DNA from: Neodontobutis hainanensis | Taxonomy: Eukaryota > Chordata > Actinopteri > Gobiiformes > Odontobutidae | Reading direction: 5' to 3' | Length of the DNA: 64,000 bases | Assembly: GCA_024349245.1 (NCBI GenBank) | Contig: JALDNG010000015.1 | Coordinates: 15,069,501-15,133,500 of the forward strand | Shown here: positions 23,647-37,018 of the stretch, in pieces | How positions within the stretch are numbered: position 1 is the stretch's first letter | Layout of the letters: every line of letters begins with the position of its first letter | Notes under the pieces: generated by a model | The model's input: only the letters and a program-made list of their open reading frames with translations | Told to the model about the DNA's origin: nothing | Databases searched by the model: none | Program-made: the position numbers and the translations under genes

Positions 23647-25929
23647 TGGCCTTTGTTCCTCACTCAATGGGGAGTGCCCTCAGAGGTCTCGGGTGTAATA
23701 GAGAAGTTGTTTAGACACGTGTGCTGCTCAAGCAAGACCACCTCACTCTCCACAATCCTGCCGTCGCAGGGCAGCCAGACGTCTGTGGTACCGCTTATCT
23801 CCATGAACTATCCATTAGAATACATGTGTTTTATGTGCCACATAGTATGTGATCATGTTGATGTAGCACTAACCCCCCCCCAATTTATCCGTATGCCTCC
23901 TTGATATTTGCAAATCACTGAGTTCACTTTTTTTTCTTTGTGGATCCTGTGGCAATACACTCATATTGCTCTGGGCTTGGATGTTATTTCATACACCTAT
24001 CTTTTAAACTTACGTTTTATGAAGACAAAGTATAGTATTGGAATTTAGCATTTTTACATTTATTATTTCAAACCTTAATAATTCTATACATAAATATAAT
24101 AATATATACTCTTAATACACAATAATAATGTGTTTGATAGCTATGTCATCCGCCATTTTGTTTTGTGAAGTGTTATCAGTTTTACGTGTGGCACAGACTT
24201 GTCCTCAAACTTAGAAAAAGTTTTTTCTTCGTATCTGTGCATGCACCATTTTGGGTTGTGAATGAAACGATAAGACATTATATTAATTTACTTAATACGC
24301 AGAAACGTATGGCATGTATACAGACAAATTTTCCCTTCTTTTTGACACATATCTGTTTTAATAAATTTGCATTTGGTGGTTTACTTTTCAAAGCCTAAAT
24401 TGACTGTGGTCAGTGTGTGTGTAACAATGTAGAACTATACTGTGGTTAAAAGAGGCACTTAACAAAACAAAAACTGTATCCTTAAATGAACCTCATGTAA
24501 AGTACAGTAGATTATGCACACTAATAGTATGGCCCTGTACAGTTGATCTCAGTCAAATACTAGTTTCTGCATGATCCAGATTCTTCCCAAATAAGGTGAA
24601 CATATACTCATTACAGCTTTATACATTTACCCAATAATGAAGTCACAGGATTCTCAATTGGTTTAAACGCATGGCGAGATGTGACGTGACGCTGTGCTCC
24701 TTCTAATTGGGTTCTATAGCTCCTGCCAATGTAAACGGCAGGAGTAACGAGCTTGTATCTAATTTGAGGGAAAGAAGAAAGTACAGATAGACTCTGTGTT
24801 TTTTCTCAAAGCTATTGAGTAAAGAGAGTGTGTGCTATAAACGGGAAAGAGAAAGCAGCACTCACTAAACGGTGCAGCCTGAAGCAGAAGCAGCCTGTAA
24901 CAGAAGCCTTTACGTCTTTGAGCCCTCACAAATAAAGAAAGAGCAACTTTTCAAGTAAAAATAATAAAAGTTTGACCCCCACCTTTTTTGTCTCATTGTC
25001 TTTTAGTCTTGGAGTCCCCTGTTGCCCTCTCAAAATCTCAGCAGTTTATAAAGCAGAAATGGAACCAAAATAGTTCCTCAGTGACACATTTTACATATCT
25101 CTTTCCTGCTTTTCTTCCCTTATAGAGGTCCTGTGGTTCAAGGCTGAGGGGGGAAAAAGTTTACGCGGCAAGCTCTCCCTTAGCACTTTTTAGAACCACA
25201 GCCAAAAGAGGCAGGAAGTTGTTGTACAATAGCGTTACAGTAATCTGCCCCAAATGGAAAAAGCCAAACGTTGATCGTAGAGTGAGAAGGTGGCAGAATA
25301 GAGCCATAAGAGGGAGGGAGAGAAGGAGAGAGGGTGTGAGAGTGACAGACATTACAGCAAAGAATAATCAATACAATCTAAGATGGTGGAGACAGCCATG
25401 TTTTATGTTTGTATTCTTCCACACTTGCATTGTGACACCATCATACTACTTAAAGCACGGATTTTGAAAAATTGTGTCTCATTTGCAAAAATGAGCTTTG
25501 CAGGACAGCCGCAACCAAAAAATCTATCTGCTTGACTTTGCAAAATAGCTGAAAGGGTTCTTTATGAGTCGGGGGGAAGGAGGAAGTTCATATGTGTATG
25601 CGTTTTGCCAGATGTTACTGAACCAAACTCTTAATAATTTTGTTTCTTACTCGCTGGTTTTTCTGGTCTATTATGTCCATTCATGCAAGTCATTGTGGCA
25701 TGCTAAAGAGTTAATACACTCCGAGAGTCAGGGAGAGCTGCCAAGACTATTGCAGCCACATGAGCTTTAAAAGAAAGGCTTAATAATTTATCTGCTTCTC
25801 CAAAGTGTTGCATATTTCAGAGATCTTTTAGCGGGACAGGGCATTCTGAACGCTGGTTCTTGTTCCCGTGGCTTGTCTTTTCAGTAGTTGATATAGTCGC
25901 TGATGTAGTGTATATTGGATCCCAGTATG

Positions 25930-26140
25930 GCGTGAGAGTGCACTGAGTCTGCGCAATGCCAGAGGAGTGGGTTTCTGTGTCATTCTTCCTCCTCCACTCC
26001 CAGAGCGCTCCGCCCTCCCACTCTCTCTCTCCTTGTGTGCCTCTGTCTCCCACCCAACTTCGGCCCCCTCCCTCCCTCCACTCTCCCCCCGTCTCCAGTG
26101 CAAATACACTTCCTTGCCGTGTTGGACATCTAATGAAAGA
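25930..26140 (+). promoter_or_regulatory. Pyrimidine-rich segment with donor-like end; candidate promoter/exon
   Basis: The plus strand is strongly C/T rich (runs such as CTCTCTCTCTCC and CCCTCCCTCC) and ends at GAAAGA|GTGAGTGG with GT at 26141-26142. Long open frames on both strands here come from base composition and show no domain. It could be a promoter-proximal region of the let-7 host transcript, but the evidence is thin. Confidence 0.2.
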
Positions 26141-27444
26141 GTGAGTGGTTGGTGCGCTCCTCTGCACCTCCTATTTCATCATCAGTGGAGCTCCTCTGCC
26201 TTTACTGTGTGCTGGCTGCCTCCAGTCTCCTTCCACCGCGCTGCTTTTCTCCCTGTTTGGCTCACACTCCTCTTTCTGCTTCAGCCACACGCAAGGGGGA
26301 GACTTAAGCTCTGCGAGGAGAAAAAAGGAAAAAGTCTGCTGCTATTTCTACAGTCAGGGCCTCCCCACAGCCCGCCCTTCATAGACGGAGCTTTTTTCAC
26401 TCACTACTAGCTGGATTTTAACCCTCTGCCTCCAACTAGCTGCTCAACAGCTCTGCAAAACCTGGCAACAAGTTGCTTTTTAGGCCTTTTCTTACTTTTG
26501 CTGTAATGACTTTTGCATCGCTCTGGACTTCTAAAGCTGCGACTTATATTTTGTGTAAACTATTTTAGAATTTATTGCAGAACTCATTTTTATTTATTTA
26601 TCAAATGAAGGGCAGTATTGATTTAAATTGATCTGTTTTTGCCTGGGATTTTGTTGCGCTCTAGTTTGCTGTGTGATGGGACTTGTTTGATCAGGAGTGG
26701 AGTGGCGCTGTTTGGTACAATAACATGCTTGTGGTCCGGTTAATGTTCCTGACAGCCACTGTGGATGATAAGCAGATAGTGAGCACTAAACAAGTGTAGT
26801 GCACGGGTTTTTCAGGCACATCTGTGGTCAGCACTAGTCTCTAGCCTCAAGTGCTCGTCAGACCTGTTCTTCCTTCACTGAAAAGTGTGTTCTTCCTTTA
26901 ATTCCTCTGAGTTGCTTGTGTGTATTTGTTTGTATCACTCAGCCTGTGCTCTGCTGAGCCACTGAGTACAGCGCTGAGCTGAGCTCGTTCTGGGACAGGT
27001 GCCAACTGCAAACAAAAGACACAAAATAGCCATAAGAAAGAAATCAAAATCACTGTTGTTTATATTGTAGCAGGGATGTGTCTATGGTCCATATTGTGTT
27101 TAACATGCTACATTATGTCCCTATTGCATGTTTGTAAGAAATATTAAAATTGATTTGTGCAGCTAAAGCTGTTGGTAAAGTGGTTGTTTGAATAGTTTGC
27201 AACACTCTTGTAGTAAAGGCATTTGGCTGAGGCAGAGGGAGGGAGTAATGTGGGAGTGCAGCATATAGAGTGCTGAATTATTCATGTAGGTATCCAGAGC
27301 AGGCATCGGACTGGTTGTGCTATTTGCATGCACCAGACATGCTGTTTGTCTGTTTGCTAACATTCCTCATTGTGAGACGTGTTAACCAGCAGACGAGCTT
27401 AGCTGTAGTCTTGCAGACAGCCTCATGGCCTCCCATTGTTTCAG
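26141..27444. other. Non-coding stretch
   Basis: No gene, repeat or RNA recognised. The sequence is of ordinary complexity between two exon-like segments. Confidence 0.4.
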
Positions 27445-27698
27445 GCCTCAGCAGGCCTGGCTCAAGCCCGGGGCAATGAGCTGCAGCATAGGCTCGAGGC
27501 TTGGAGGCACTGAAGCTCTGGGGCCAGCACAGAGCTGAGCTGGGAGTTAGGAGTGAAGCTGGGACAGAGGCTCAACTGTGAAGGGAACACAGCACCAAAA
27601 CCAGACCTTATGGCTTTCTCCTCTTTCGAACAGAGATGTGGATAAAAGCGAGACGAGCTCCCGCTTGGAGATTTACCTTCTTTGGTTGGAAACAAATG
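27445..27698 (+). ncRNA. Candidate internal exon of a non-coding transcript (possible let-7 host)
   Basis: A pyrimidine-bearing acceptor (CCCATTGTTTCAG| at 27444) is followed by 254 nt of GC-richer sequence. It ends at AACAAATG|GTGAGTAA (GT at 27699-27700), a near-perfect donor. No long conserved frame crosses it. It is the best-framed exon candidate upstream of the let-7 pair, on the same strand. Assignment to the let-7 primary transcript is inference. Confidence 0.35.
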
Positions 27699-29498
27699 GT
27701 GAGTAATTTGTGTTTTGATGCACCAGTGTGGAGGGACGTATATCCTCGTGTTGTAAGCGTTCTTGTATAGAAGCGCAAAGTTTTCACATACTTCATATAC
27801 TGTAGTAATATTATTTTTCTGATACTTTCACACTTAAGTGCTTTTACTGCATTGCATCGTAACTATGAATCTATGAAAATGTCTTAGTATCACTTCCCCA
27901 CATCCAGATGTAATAGTTACAAAATGTGTTACCGTGTTGAATGTTTGTTTATTCTACAATGCGAGCTATAGTTGTAGTACAATAGTAGATGTTTCCCACG
28001 AGAGATGCGCTTCGAAATCCTATGAAGTTTAGGAGGAGAGGAACACGGTGTACTACTCGTTTACTCTTTTCGTATTTTTAAAAGTCCACTTGGCTTTGAA
28101 GCGAACACTATACATCTCTTTGAAAGTGATGTGTTCTTTACCTTTTTGTGAAAATGTTAAGAATAAAGATGATAATGCAAACTCACTTTCATTTGTATTG
28201 TAAATCTCCATAAGTGCAAAATTACACTTTGCAGATAATTTGAAGATTCATGCTAGTCATGCAGTTTGTGCTGCAGAAACTGTCCCACACATATTTTTGT
28301 ACTTAAAAAAAAAGCACATTTTAAATATAAAATATTTTTTAACATTAAGAAACAATTATAAAATTACTTTTGTGTTTGATAAACGCATTGCAGGCCTAAT
28401 TGGGCCAAATGAAGAGTCCATTAGGCTTTCTTAAATATTACTGGTTACTGTAGTCTATCCTTTTTCATAAATTGAGGATAACATTTTTGGCGATTGAAGA
28501 CTTGATTTTACCTTAGTAAAAGTGCTATCTTTCCTTTTCTTTCTCAACATGAGTCTATATTTGTCGTGAGTGTCCAGTGACCAGTGGACACATGGTTTTT
28601 GGCTGCACCCCCAGGCCTCTGTGGCATGGTGTGGCAGTGGTCCAGGGAAGGGTGCACGGTGAGAGGCAGATGGGAGAGGCTGGTGTCTGAGGTGAATACC
28701 TGAGCAGGCCCTCAGCACACGCACACTCTCAGTGTGTCAGCATGTGCTTCACTTGGAGTAAACTGGTGTATTTTAGTACTATATGATCATTTACAAATGA
28801 CTTTGACAAAAGATGATTGAGAATACAACACTGTTACCTTCTTTAGATTGGCACGGAGCAGTGTGTGTTTTCTGTTGTTTCTACTTACTTTTTCAAAACA
28901 GTACAAAGTCACCAGAGTTACTATAAAATGAGCTGTATATTTTAACTCAAGTGTTATGGTATATTTGTTTTTATTATTTACATGTATTTTTACAACAAAA
29001 GCAAAATCAAAGAAAGCCAAACTAAAAGGAAAACACTTGATCCAAACTTGAACCTAAACTTGAACTTAACTGCTGGCTTTGAACTTGAAGTTGAAAAACA
29101 TATTGAGCACAACTGTTTATTTAGCCTTTTTTTCGTACATTTTGTATAAATACAAGAGAAAATAAATCAACGTTTCAATCACATCCAGAAGCTCATTAGA
29201 AAATACACAGCTGACCGGTATTAATCCTTTTCTTAGAAAACTGAACGCTATTTAAATTATCTTTGTTGTAGATAATTGTGGCTAAAATATCTTACACACA
29301 TATTTATATATATTTTTTTCCTGTCTGTGTGTGCATTGAGTGTGCTTTATTACACTTCATTTTATTTAGTATTTATCATAAGCTCAAACAAGAAGGAATA
29401 GCCAACACTCCAAACCCTGTAGAAAATGTGTTATACTTTAGCTAAACAAACAAACAATATGTAGTTTAATAAATAGTTTTTTTACTTTCACTGTATTT

Positions 29499-29500
<2 letters not shown>

Positions 29501-29572
<72 letters not shown>
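29501..29572. repeat. (TG)36 microsatellite
   Basis: Uninterrupted TG dinucleotide for 72 nt. Likely length-polymorphic and able to adopt Z-DNA. Confidence 0.98.
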
Positions 29573-29575
<3 letters not shown>

Positions 29576-30535
29576 AACAATCTAAAATTATACTAAATAT
29601 TTGCAAGGTTGCTTACATTTTTGCGATTTTGTGTGTGTTTTTATTTATTTAGTCAACCACATATTCTTATTCTCATTCATAGGCTACATTCTTTTTACAC
29701 ACTACCAGAATTGTTTACACTTAATCGGTGATTAAAATTGTTAATATTTAACAGTAAGAACAAAATAACCATATTAATTGAAAAACATGCTTCATTTTAT
29801 ATATGAATATATATATTGTGAGAAAATGTACATTGTTTTCTTATTTACTCGAGTATAGTCTTTCCAAACAAATAAAAAAAAATAAAAATTAAAGCTACAT
29901 TGTTTGTGTTTATACTAGTTTAGGAGTTTGAGTTGTGTTTGTGTTGTGTGCTGTCCCAGCTGTGTAAGGACCAATGCGGGTCTCTGAGCCTGTTCAAATG
30001 TTGAGAGTGTGTGTGGTTTAGGTCATGTGCCAAAGCTCAGCGTAGTCTTACTCTGAGTCACTGAGTGTTACACAGCAGTGCAATAAGCCACCGACACACT
30101 GCTCCATTGGTTAAGTAGCTCAAATGCTATTTAAGATTATGTGATTTGGTTTCATTCATGAGCGTGCTCTGTTGTAGTGAATTTTATCCAATTTCCTTCT
30201 GGCAAATATGAAATCCACATTAGAGCGGTGAGTTGAGGGCAAGTGAACCCTCACTGTAAACATATAAATATCCCTACATACAAAGGAATTAACGTGAGCA
30301 TTATGTTGTTTATAAGTCCAACAGAGTTTACTTATACTATATAGAAGAACTCAGACCAGACTATCAGAAGGTACTTTTAATGACAACTTTGTTTTATTTT
30401 CTATAGAATAAAGACGACAATTGAATGAATTGAATTGAATGAGACATTGTGTTGGATATTGTAAATGTAAACGTTAAGTACATTTTTTATAATTTATCAG
30501 TAATTTATTTTTAGAATTATTTGGTTTGAAATGGC

Positions 30536-30538
<3 letters not shown>

Positions 30539-30566
<28 letters not shown>
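30539..30566. repeat. (AT)14 microsatellite
   Basis: Uninterrupted AT dinucleotide for 28 nt. Confidence 0.95.
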
Positions 30567-30569
<3 letters not shown>

Positions 30570-31003
30570 ACATTTATATAATTTTCTGCTCAATATGATT
30601 AATAACAGCACATATATGATCAATATTTGTATGGTAAATTGAAAATAATGCTGTTCTAATTATTGTTCAAAAGGGCCTAACATTTAAGTATAGATCATTT
30701 AACCAAACCTCCCTTTGTTTGTCAGCTGTGTAAATGTAAATGTAAATCCCAATGTCTAATAATATGATACAAATGTACTTGCATCTATAGTAATCATAAA
30801 TGCTTTATATATACGTTTAGCTTTTATTTATAATATATTTGTAATTATATAGTAATGAAGGAGTAAAGACATTGATTTTTGTTTGGTGAACTGCACTGGA
30901 GTCAAACTCCAGTGACGTGTGTCCCTGATACAATCTGTATGTGACAAAGTGGATCAATGGATCCACAGTGGCCACTACAGGCTGCATCGCACTCATACAA
31001 GCA

Positions 31004-31526
31004 TACAGTAGGCAGTACAGTAGGCAGTACAGTAGGCAGTACAGCAGGCAGTACAGTAGGCAGTACAGTAGGCAGTACAGTATGAAGTACAGTAGGCAGT
31101 ACAATAGGCAGTACAGCAGGAAGTACAGTATGAAGTACAGTAGGCAGTACAGTAGGCAGTACAGCAGGAAGTACAGTATGAAGTACAGTAGGCAGTACAG
31201 TAGGCAGTACAGCATGAAGTACAGTATGAAGTACAGTAGGCAGTACAATAGGCAGTACAGCATGAAGTACAGTATGAAGTACAGTAGGCAGTACAATAGG
31301 CAGTACAGCATGAAGTACAGTATGAAGTACAGTAGGCAGTACAATAGGCAGTACAGCAGGAAGTACAGTATGAAGTACAGTAGGCAGTACAGTAGGCAGT
31401 ACAGTAGGAAGTACATTAGGAAGTACTGTAGGCAGTGCAGCAGGAAGTACAGTAGGCAGTACAGTAGGAAGTACTGTAGGCAGTGCAGCAGGAAGTACAG
31501 TAGGCAGTGCAGTAGGCAGTACAGCA
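31004..31526. repeat. 12-bp minisatellite with 48-bp higher-order structure
   Basis: About 43.5 tandem units of consensus TACAGTAGGCAG with a limited set of variants (TACAGTATGAAG, TACAATAGGCAG, TACAGCAGGAAG and others). In the centre the variants recur in a fixed order of four units (48 bp) three times. Near the right end a different four-unit order recurs twice. Because 12 is divisible by 3 and the unit lacks stops in several frames, long artefactual open frames cross it on both strands: Y-S-R-Q repeats on plus, L-P-T-V and C-L-L-Y repeats on minus. Confidence 0.97.
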
Positions 31527-34387
31527 TTATTGTCCACTTCAACAGCTACGTCAGATCACACTGCCACTGATTTGGAAATGTCAATGCTAAAAAAACCTTA
31601 GTGTGATCATTGCCTCGGTTACACAGCTGTTAGAATGAGGTACAAGTCTCCATCCTTTAAAGAAAACCTCCATATGTTGTAAGTATTCACGTGTGTGCAC
31701 TAAAGCCTCCTTTTGCGACATTCATGGAAGCCATTAGTGCATTACGGCGCTGTCTACTGAGAATTGGGGTCTATTTTATTCTCCCTGTGTTAATCAGGAT
31801 GTCAGCTGGGAGTGTCACTTGTAATTTATTCCCAAAACCACAGCAACTCCACAGAGAAGGTGAGCACAGTCGTAATGACATAATATTGGACCGGAGGAAA
31901 GTTTTGGGGGGTGACAGATGATGTAGAGCCCCCCCCTTTCCTCCCCAGCTTTCGCAAATGGGACTTGTGCTTTACATTATGGGGCCTTTGGTGAAGGTCA
32001 ACAAGTTTTTCAGTGGTTTATTTACCCAAGATTTTCTTACACACATTTGAACTTGTAGCACAGTAGAGTATTATAATTCAATGCTGCTCATTTAAGCTTA
32101 TTTCTCAAGGGAATTTGTCAAGCAGAGTGATGTGTTCCACCCAACCACATTAATAATTTGAATCATGAAAGTGAGAGCCTGTTTTTTTAGCCCCTAAACC
32201 ACACAAACTCAAGTTTGTGTTTTAATGACTCTCCGGTCTGTGGTGTTTGCTGTCCGTCACATGTGTGCATTTCTGGGCACAAGTCATCGGGACAGATACT
32301 TGTTCTATAAACCTGCCAGCCAAAGCGATATTCCAGATTAAGCTGAGCTCCCGCGCCCACTCACTTTTTCTTCTCCAGTGCTCATATATTTTCAGGAGTT
32401 TTTGGGCCTCTGCTGTCGCCAAGGCAATTTAGTAACAGGGAAAAAGTGCAGTATCAGCAAATGTGTTCCACTAGGAGGTAAAGTTAGAAGTTTTGAGCAC
32501 TGCCTGCAACTCTTCCAGTACCAAAATACTGTAAATCCCTGTCCTAGCTCTGTGTTGTGACTATCTTTGTGTTTAGCAATGCTCGTGCAAACTGTGTATG
32601 TGATTTGTGTATTTGGTGCATCATATACTTTATATGACTACTCTTAAACAGTGTTTTGTGCATTTGCACTACCGCAATTTCACCTTTTTTCTAGCCTGGC
32701 CAACCAGACCCAATCACTTTGCAAAGTGTCTGGAATCTCTATGATTCACAATAACTTTCCAGATGCTTTGTTTCTCTGATTATGTATGTTTTTCAAGTTT
32801 TGCTGGTCCAGAGGCAGATACTTGTGCATCTGTTGCCACTGCCCCCTCAAAATCCTACTCAAATCCACAGAAATCAGACTAATTATGGAAAGACCATAAG
32901 CATAATAAGCAGGTTTACAACAATTGTCTCATTTTTATTTCCATTTTCTCAATAAAGAAACCAAGATTTCGACATTTCCATATGCAGTAACCCTGCTACC
33001 ACTTCAGCTGATGTTAAAATGTACTTGTTGAAACTAACTGCAAATGTTACTCATTATGCACTAGTTTTCCAATGTTGATTTCATAGCTACAGCCTTGGTG
33101 TGACTCCTAAATATATGATTGGATTGCAAAATAGCAAATAGGGTATGGCTGACCCATATAACCTGGAATCAATGTCATGACCATCTTCCATTCATTATTA
33201 CCTGAATCCCAATCAACTTAGTTGAATTTTGAGGGACATCAATTAATAAGATGCCTGTTTAACTTTGCTAAACAAGTATATTGTACCAATCGACAAAATA
33301 ATTCAGTTTGCATAAGAAAATCATAACCATAAAACGCCATGACCTATATATGACCTCTATAAGGTACATATACAGCGTATAATGTATTCTTAAATACATT
33401 TACCCTGTACATAATCACTAAGCTTCATGAATCATCTACTAGGACATGCTTCACACAAACATACACAAGCAGTCACACAGAGAGTGCAGTGAGTGCACAG
33501 TGCAGACATGAATCTGCCTCCATGGGCTGGAGGAGTAAGGTTACTCATGAGCTTATAAACATGTGCTGGCAGCAGGCCAAGGCACCACACTGTAATTACA
33601 AACGTTAGAAACAATATATAAAAGACCCTTTCGCGGGAAGGCTGTGTCCTGTACTGCAATTAGCATACTTGTGCAGAAAGATCACCCTTCAGCAGCTACT
33701 GTGGGGCAGGCTGATTGGGGAACCCTAATTGGCAGTGTTCTTACCAGAGGACAACTTTAACGTCTCTGTATCTTAATCTCTTTCTTGTTTCTCTACAATC
33801 CCAGCTTTGACTAATGATGACTAACTACCTCTGTTGTCCTTTGTCCATGTTCACCTCTAAGGCACAGCCCTGCTATCACACACCTACTTATTTGCCGGTC
33901 AACATGTGCACATGTAAAATGCAGCCTCGTAAATTAACACTATACAGCTTGTACATGCCCTCATGTGCGAGTGTGAACTCAGTGTGCTGCATGTACAAAA
34001 AATTGCTTTTTATGCTCACAAGTACACTGGCATATTCGTCACTTCACCCACGCACATGACACTGGAGCGTTTCGGTTCGACAGCATACCAGAGTGGATGC
34101 AGCGAGTGGGTGCTACTGGGCAAGGGCAAGGCCCTTGGTGGAGCTTGTGTGTTGGTGTTGAGTGAGCATGCGGCAGCCAGATTTGGCCGCTGTACAGACC
34201 AGCTGAGAGGTTGTGGTGTGCTACATGTTTGACTAATGAGTTTCCTTGTCCAGGAAAGACATTGGGGCAAACTTATTAGTAAATATTATACAGAGAGGAG
34301 CTTCCATAGCCCCTTGCTCCAGAGGATGGCCCTCTCTCACCTATTGTGCCTCTGCTGTTGAATTGTGGCATTGAATTTTGTTTCAAT
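31527..34387. other. Non-coding stretch
   Basis: No gene recognised. The sequence is of moderate complexity, with short open frames lacking domains. The segment around 34060-34240 is GC-richer, but no splice framing or protein similarity is seen. Confidence 0.45.
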
Positions 34388-34600
34388 GGGGCGGCAGTAG
34401 CTCAGTGGGTAGAGCAGTCGTCTTTTAACCGGATGGTTGTTGGTTCGATTCCCGCTCTCCCCACAGTTCATACTGTTGTTGTGTCCTTGGGCAAGACACT
34501 TAACCCACCTTGGCTCCAGTTGCTGTAACACTGTTAATTACTGTAGAACAATGTAAGTCGCTTTGGGTAAAAGCGTCTGCTAAATGAATAAATGTAAATG
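34388..34600 (+). repeat. tRNA-derived SINE, copy 2
   Basis: A tRNA-like head contains A-box region TAGCTCAGTGGGTAGAGC and B-box region GGTTCGATTCCC. It is followed by the GTGTCCTTGGGCAAGACACT body block and a tail AAGTCGCTTTGGGTAAAAGC with TAAATG units. The 7-bp TGTTTCA flanks it (34379-34385 and 34599-34605), a possible target-site duplication. Same family as 1903-2116, opposite orientation. The tRNA-like head is not a functional tRNA gene. Confidence 0.88.
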
Positions 34601-37002
34601 TTTCATTCAGTGCTGTTTTATTTTTTCATTTGCAGGTTGAATGAGTGAATTACTGACTATGCACTTTGCCTGACAAGTGGTACCATGAAACTAGGAATAC
34701 AACCCTTGTGAGTACCATAACTTGACAAATGCAAAGTTATGTTATTGTCCATTGTAAAGTTGCAGTATTATTTTTGCATTTTATGTACTGTGATGTTTGC
34801 AGTTAGACCCATCAAACATTCATCATATATTTTATGGATGCCATGGAACAGGTCTATATGCACCAATTTTATTTCTCTTTTTAGTATGAGTTGACAGAAG
34901 ACAGAAATGACTCAAATTGGCAGAATATTCTGCAATTATGCAATTTAAAATGCCAACGGCTTGTTAGCACATTTGATTTTAAAAACAAACAAATTGTTAA
35001 TGTACAAGTACAGAAAACTATTTTAACTAAAGAGTGAAAAGTCATGAGTCCCTCCGCGTCTGGGCCGGGATCTATCAGAAAATGGCTTCCACTCTCTTCC
35101 TTCCTTTCTCTGCTCCCACCGCCATTTTGTGCTTTTCTGCCAAAGTAGTCAGGTAGCAGGATGAGAAGGATTCACTAAAACAAGTGCAACTAGTGGATTC
35201 AACAAGGCAATTGTAAAAAGTGGCGACAACTTGCAAGAAAAGATGAACTAGTGTACATGGAATAATAGTAATAGTAAAAATGTTGATTCCTTATGGAAAG
35301 AGGCTGTGGATTGTTGCTTGCTGACTGCATACAAACAGGCAGCCTCCCTTCTGGCCTCCTCCCAGCTTCTCTTCTCAAAGGGCTAACCTTGGGTAGATGC
35401 CATAAACAGTTCTTTTCCAATGGGGCAAATGTGCTGGCAGTGTCCACAGCTGCATGACCCCCTTTCACCCTCTTTCCACTATACCACCATAGTTTCCAGC
35501 AGCCTGGCCCTATAGTAACGCCATCTGCACACTTACTATACACCAGAGAGAGTACATGGATAAGCTCTAACTACAAATTATCTACCTGCTTCCAGCTGGC
35601 CGAAAACCCATAGACTCAACCTTTACTGTGTTCTATCATGAACTTAGTAACCCCAACCCCACCCTAGAGCCTCCAGCTACTGTAGCTAGCTGCCCATAGC
35701 TCTGTAATCTTGTATGTGCCAGGCATTTGATTACATGTGCAGATGTTATTAAAGTCCTCTTATCCACTTACCTTTAAACTGCAGATACAGTGTCAACAAC
35801 AATCTCTAGATGGGCCTATTGTTAAACGAACTAAACTTTAAAATAAGGCAGTCAAAATCATACAATTGATAAGTAAATGCACAGCTGCAAGCCTGTGTGT
35901 GACTTGCACATTTTTGTAGCTCATCATGTTAGCAGACAATTTAATCTTTGTGATGGTTTAAAGGAATCCCTATAATTCTTCCCTGTCTGTATATTCCCAT
36001 TGTCATTGGGTCAGGACATATTGATAGCCCTCTCGGAAACACAGCACGTCTGTTGGAAAGCACAAGTAGTGCTTGTAATACTACCACTGTATCTGTGCTG
36101 GCGTGAAACTGATTTAGACTCTGTGTGCAAAATATAGCAGAGATCCCTCTAGCATGAGGACCTGGCCTATTTAGGCCTGTCACAGGCTCCCATTAACATA
36201 GTCAGTGACTAACAGTTCAGAATACACTCTGTCCCCTTTGACTCCCCACTCCTTAGTCTGGCCATGTGTTTGCATGTGGGACATAGTGGCCTCTATATTG
36301 TGTTTGTGGAATGAATTATGAATGCTATTACATAACCATGGCTTGTTTCTAGGGCATATCACTACAGTATCTACCCAGAGACCAAAGCATGAATACATTT
36401 AGCCACCCTAGACCTCATGGAAATGATACTGTGAAGCTAGCCTGCCTGCATTTGTTTATGATTATATGGAGCAGATGGCCATGCAACATGGTCTGCATAT
36501 CGCACTCTGAGTGATTTCCTGGCATGGCTACATACAAGAATGCTTATAGGCTCAAATGTAGGACTAGTTATACAGAAGAAGTGAATTGATTTTCGACTTC
36601 TTATTAAACTATTAGAGCTGAGTATATTACTGTATACAGTATTTATGTTGGCAGCAGGCCTGGAACTGTAAGCACTAACACCATAGCTGCTAAATCAAGG
36701 TCTTCAACTGTGGTGTTTTGAGGTGTAATTGCCCACTAGTGTACTAGGTCTGACTACTGTCAACTGTAGCCTTGAGGCAAGCTCTTCAAGGTTACACACT
36801 ACAGATGCCTGTCTGTCCCCTCTGGTCCTCTGTCTGTCAGCTGAAGTTCATATCCAGGCAGAAAGGTATTTGTCCCACTAGCTAAATATAGATGGCAACA
36901 GATGCAGCTTGGTGGGGCACTGCCCAAGCTGAAAGGGGCCCAATGAACAGGCTAAAGCAGAGCTGGGGATGGAGAGTGTCAGGAGTATAGACTTAATAGA
37001 CA

Positions 37003-37018
37003 GGGTCACGAGAGGTCA
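37003..37018 (+). promoter_or_regulatory. DR4-type nuclear-receptor element
   Basis: GGGTCA-CGAG-AGGTCA is two RGGTCA half-sites with a 4-nt spacer, the LXR/TR-RXR geometry. It lies about 3.3 kb upstream of let-7a. A computational match only. Confidence 0.4.

Larger units (their letters stand above)
21919..25929. other. Non-coding stretch with nuclear-receptor motif cluster
   Basis: The left part (about 21960-22900) is very AT-rich. The 23.38-23.90 kb part is GC-richer and holds the DR1 and ER2 elements listed separately. No gene is recognised. The 116-codon open frame starting at 23554 has no identifiable domain. Confidence 0.45.
27699..31003. other. AT-rich non-coding stretch with microsatellites
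   Basis: No gene recognised. It contains the (TG)36 and (AT)14 tracts listed separately and many short A/T runs. Confidence 0.5.

Noticed and set aside
25967..26410. 147-codon plus-strand frame and minus-strand partners
   Set aside because: The pyrimidine-rich composition lacks stops. The product is low-complexity with no domain.
31004..31526. CRISPR-like regular repeats
   Set aside because: Units are contiguous 12-mers with no spacers, in a vertebrate genome. It is a minisatellite.
30817..31570. Long overlapping open frames (about 209-241 codons) on both strands
   Set aside because: They are translations of the 12-bp minisatellite and consist of four-residue repeats. No independent coding evidence.
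34388..34465. tRNA-like sequence with A and B boxes
   Set aside because: It continues directly into a SINE body and tail and does not close a proper acceptor stem. It is a SINE head, not a tRNA gene.
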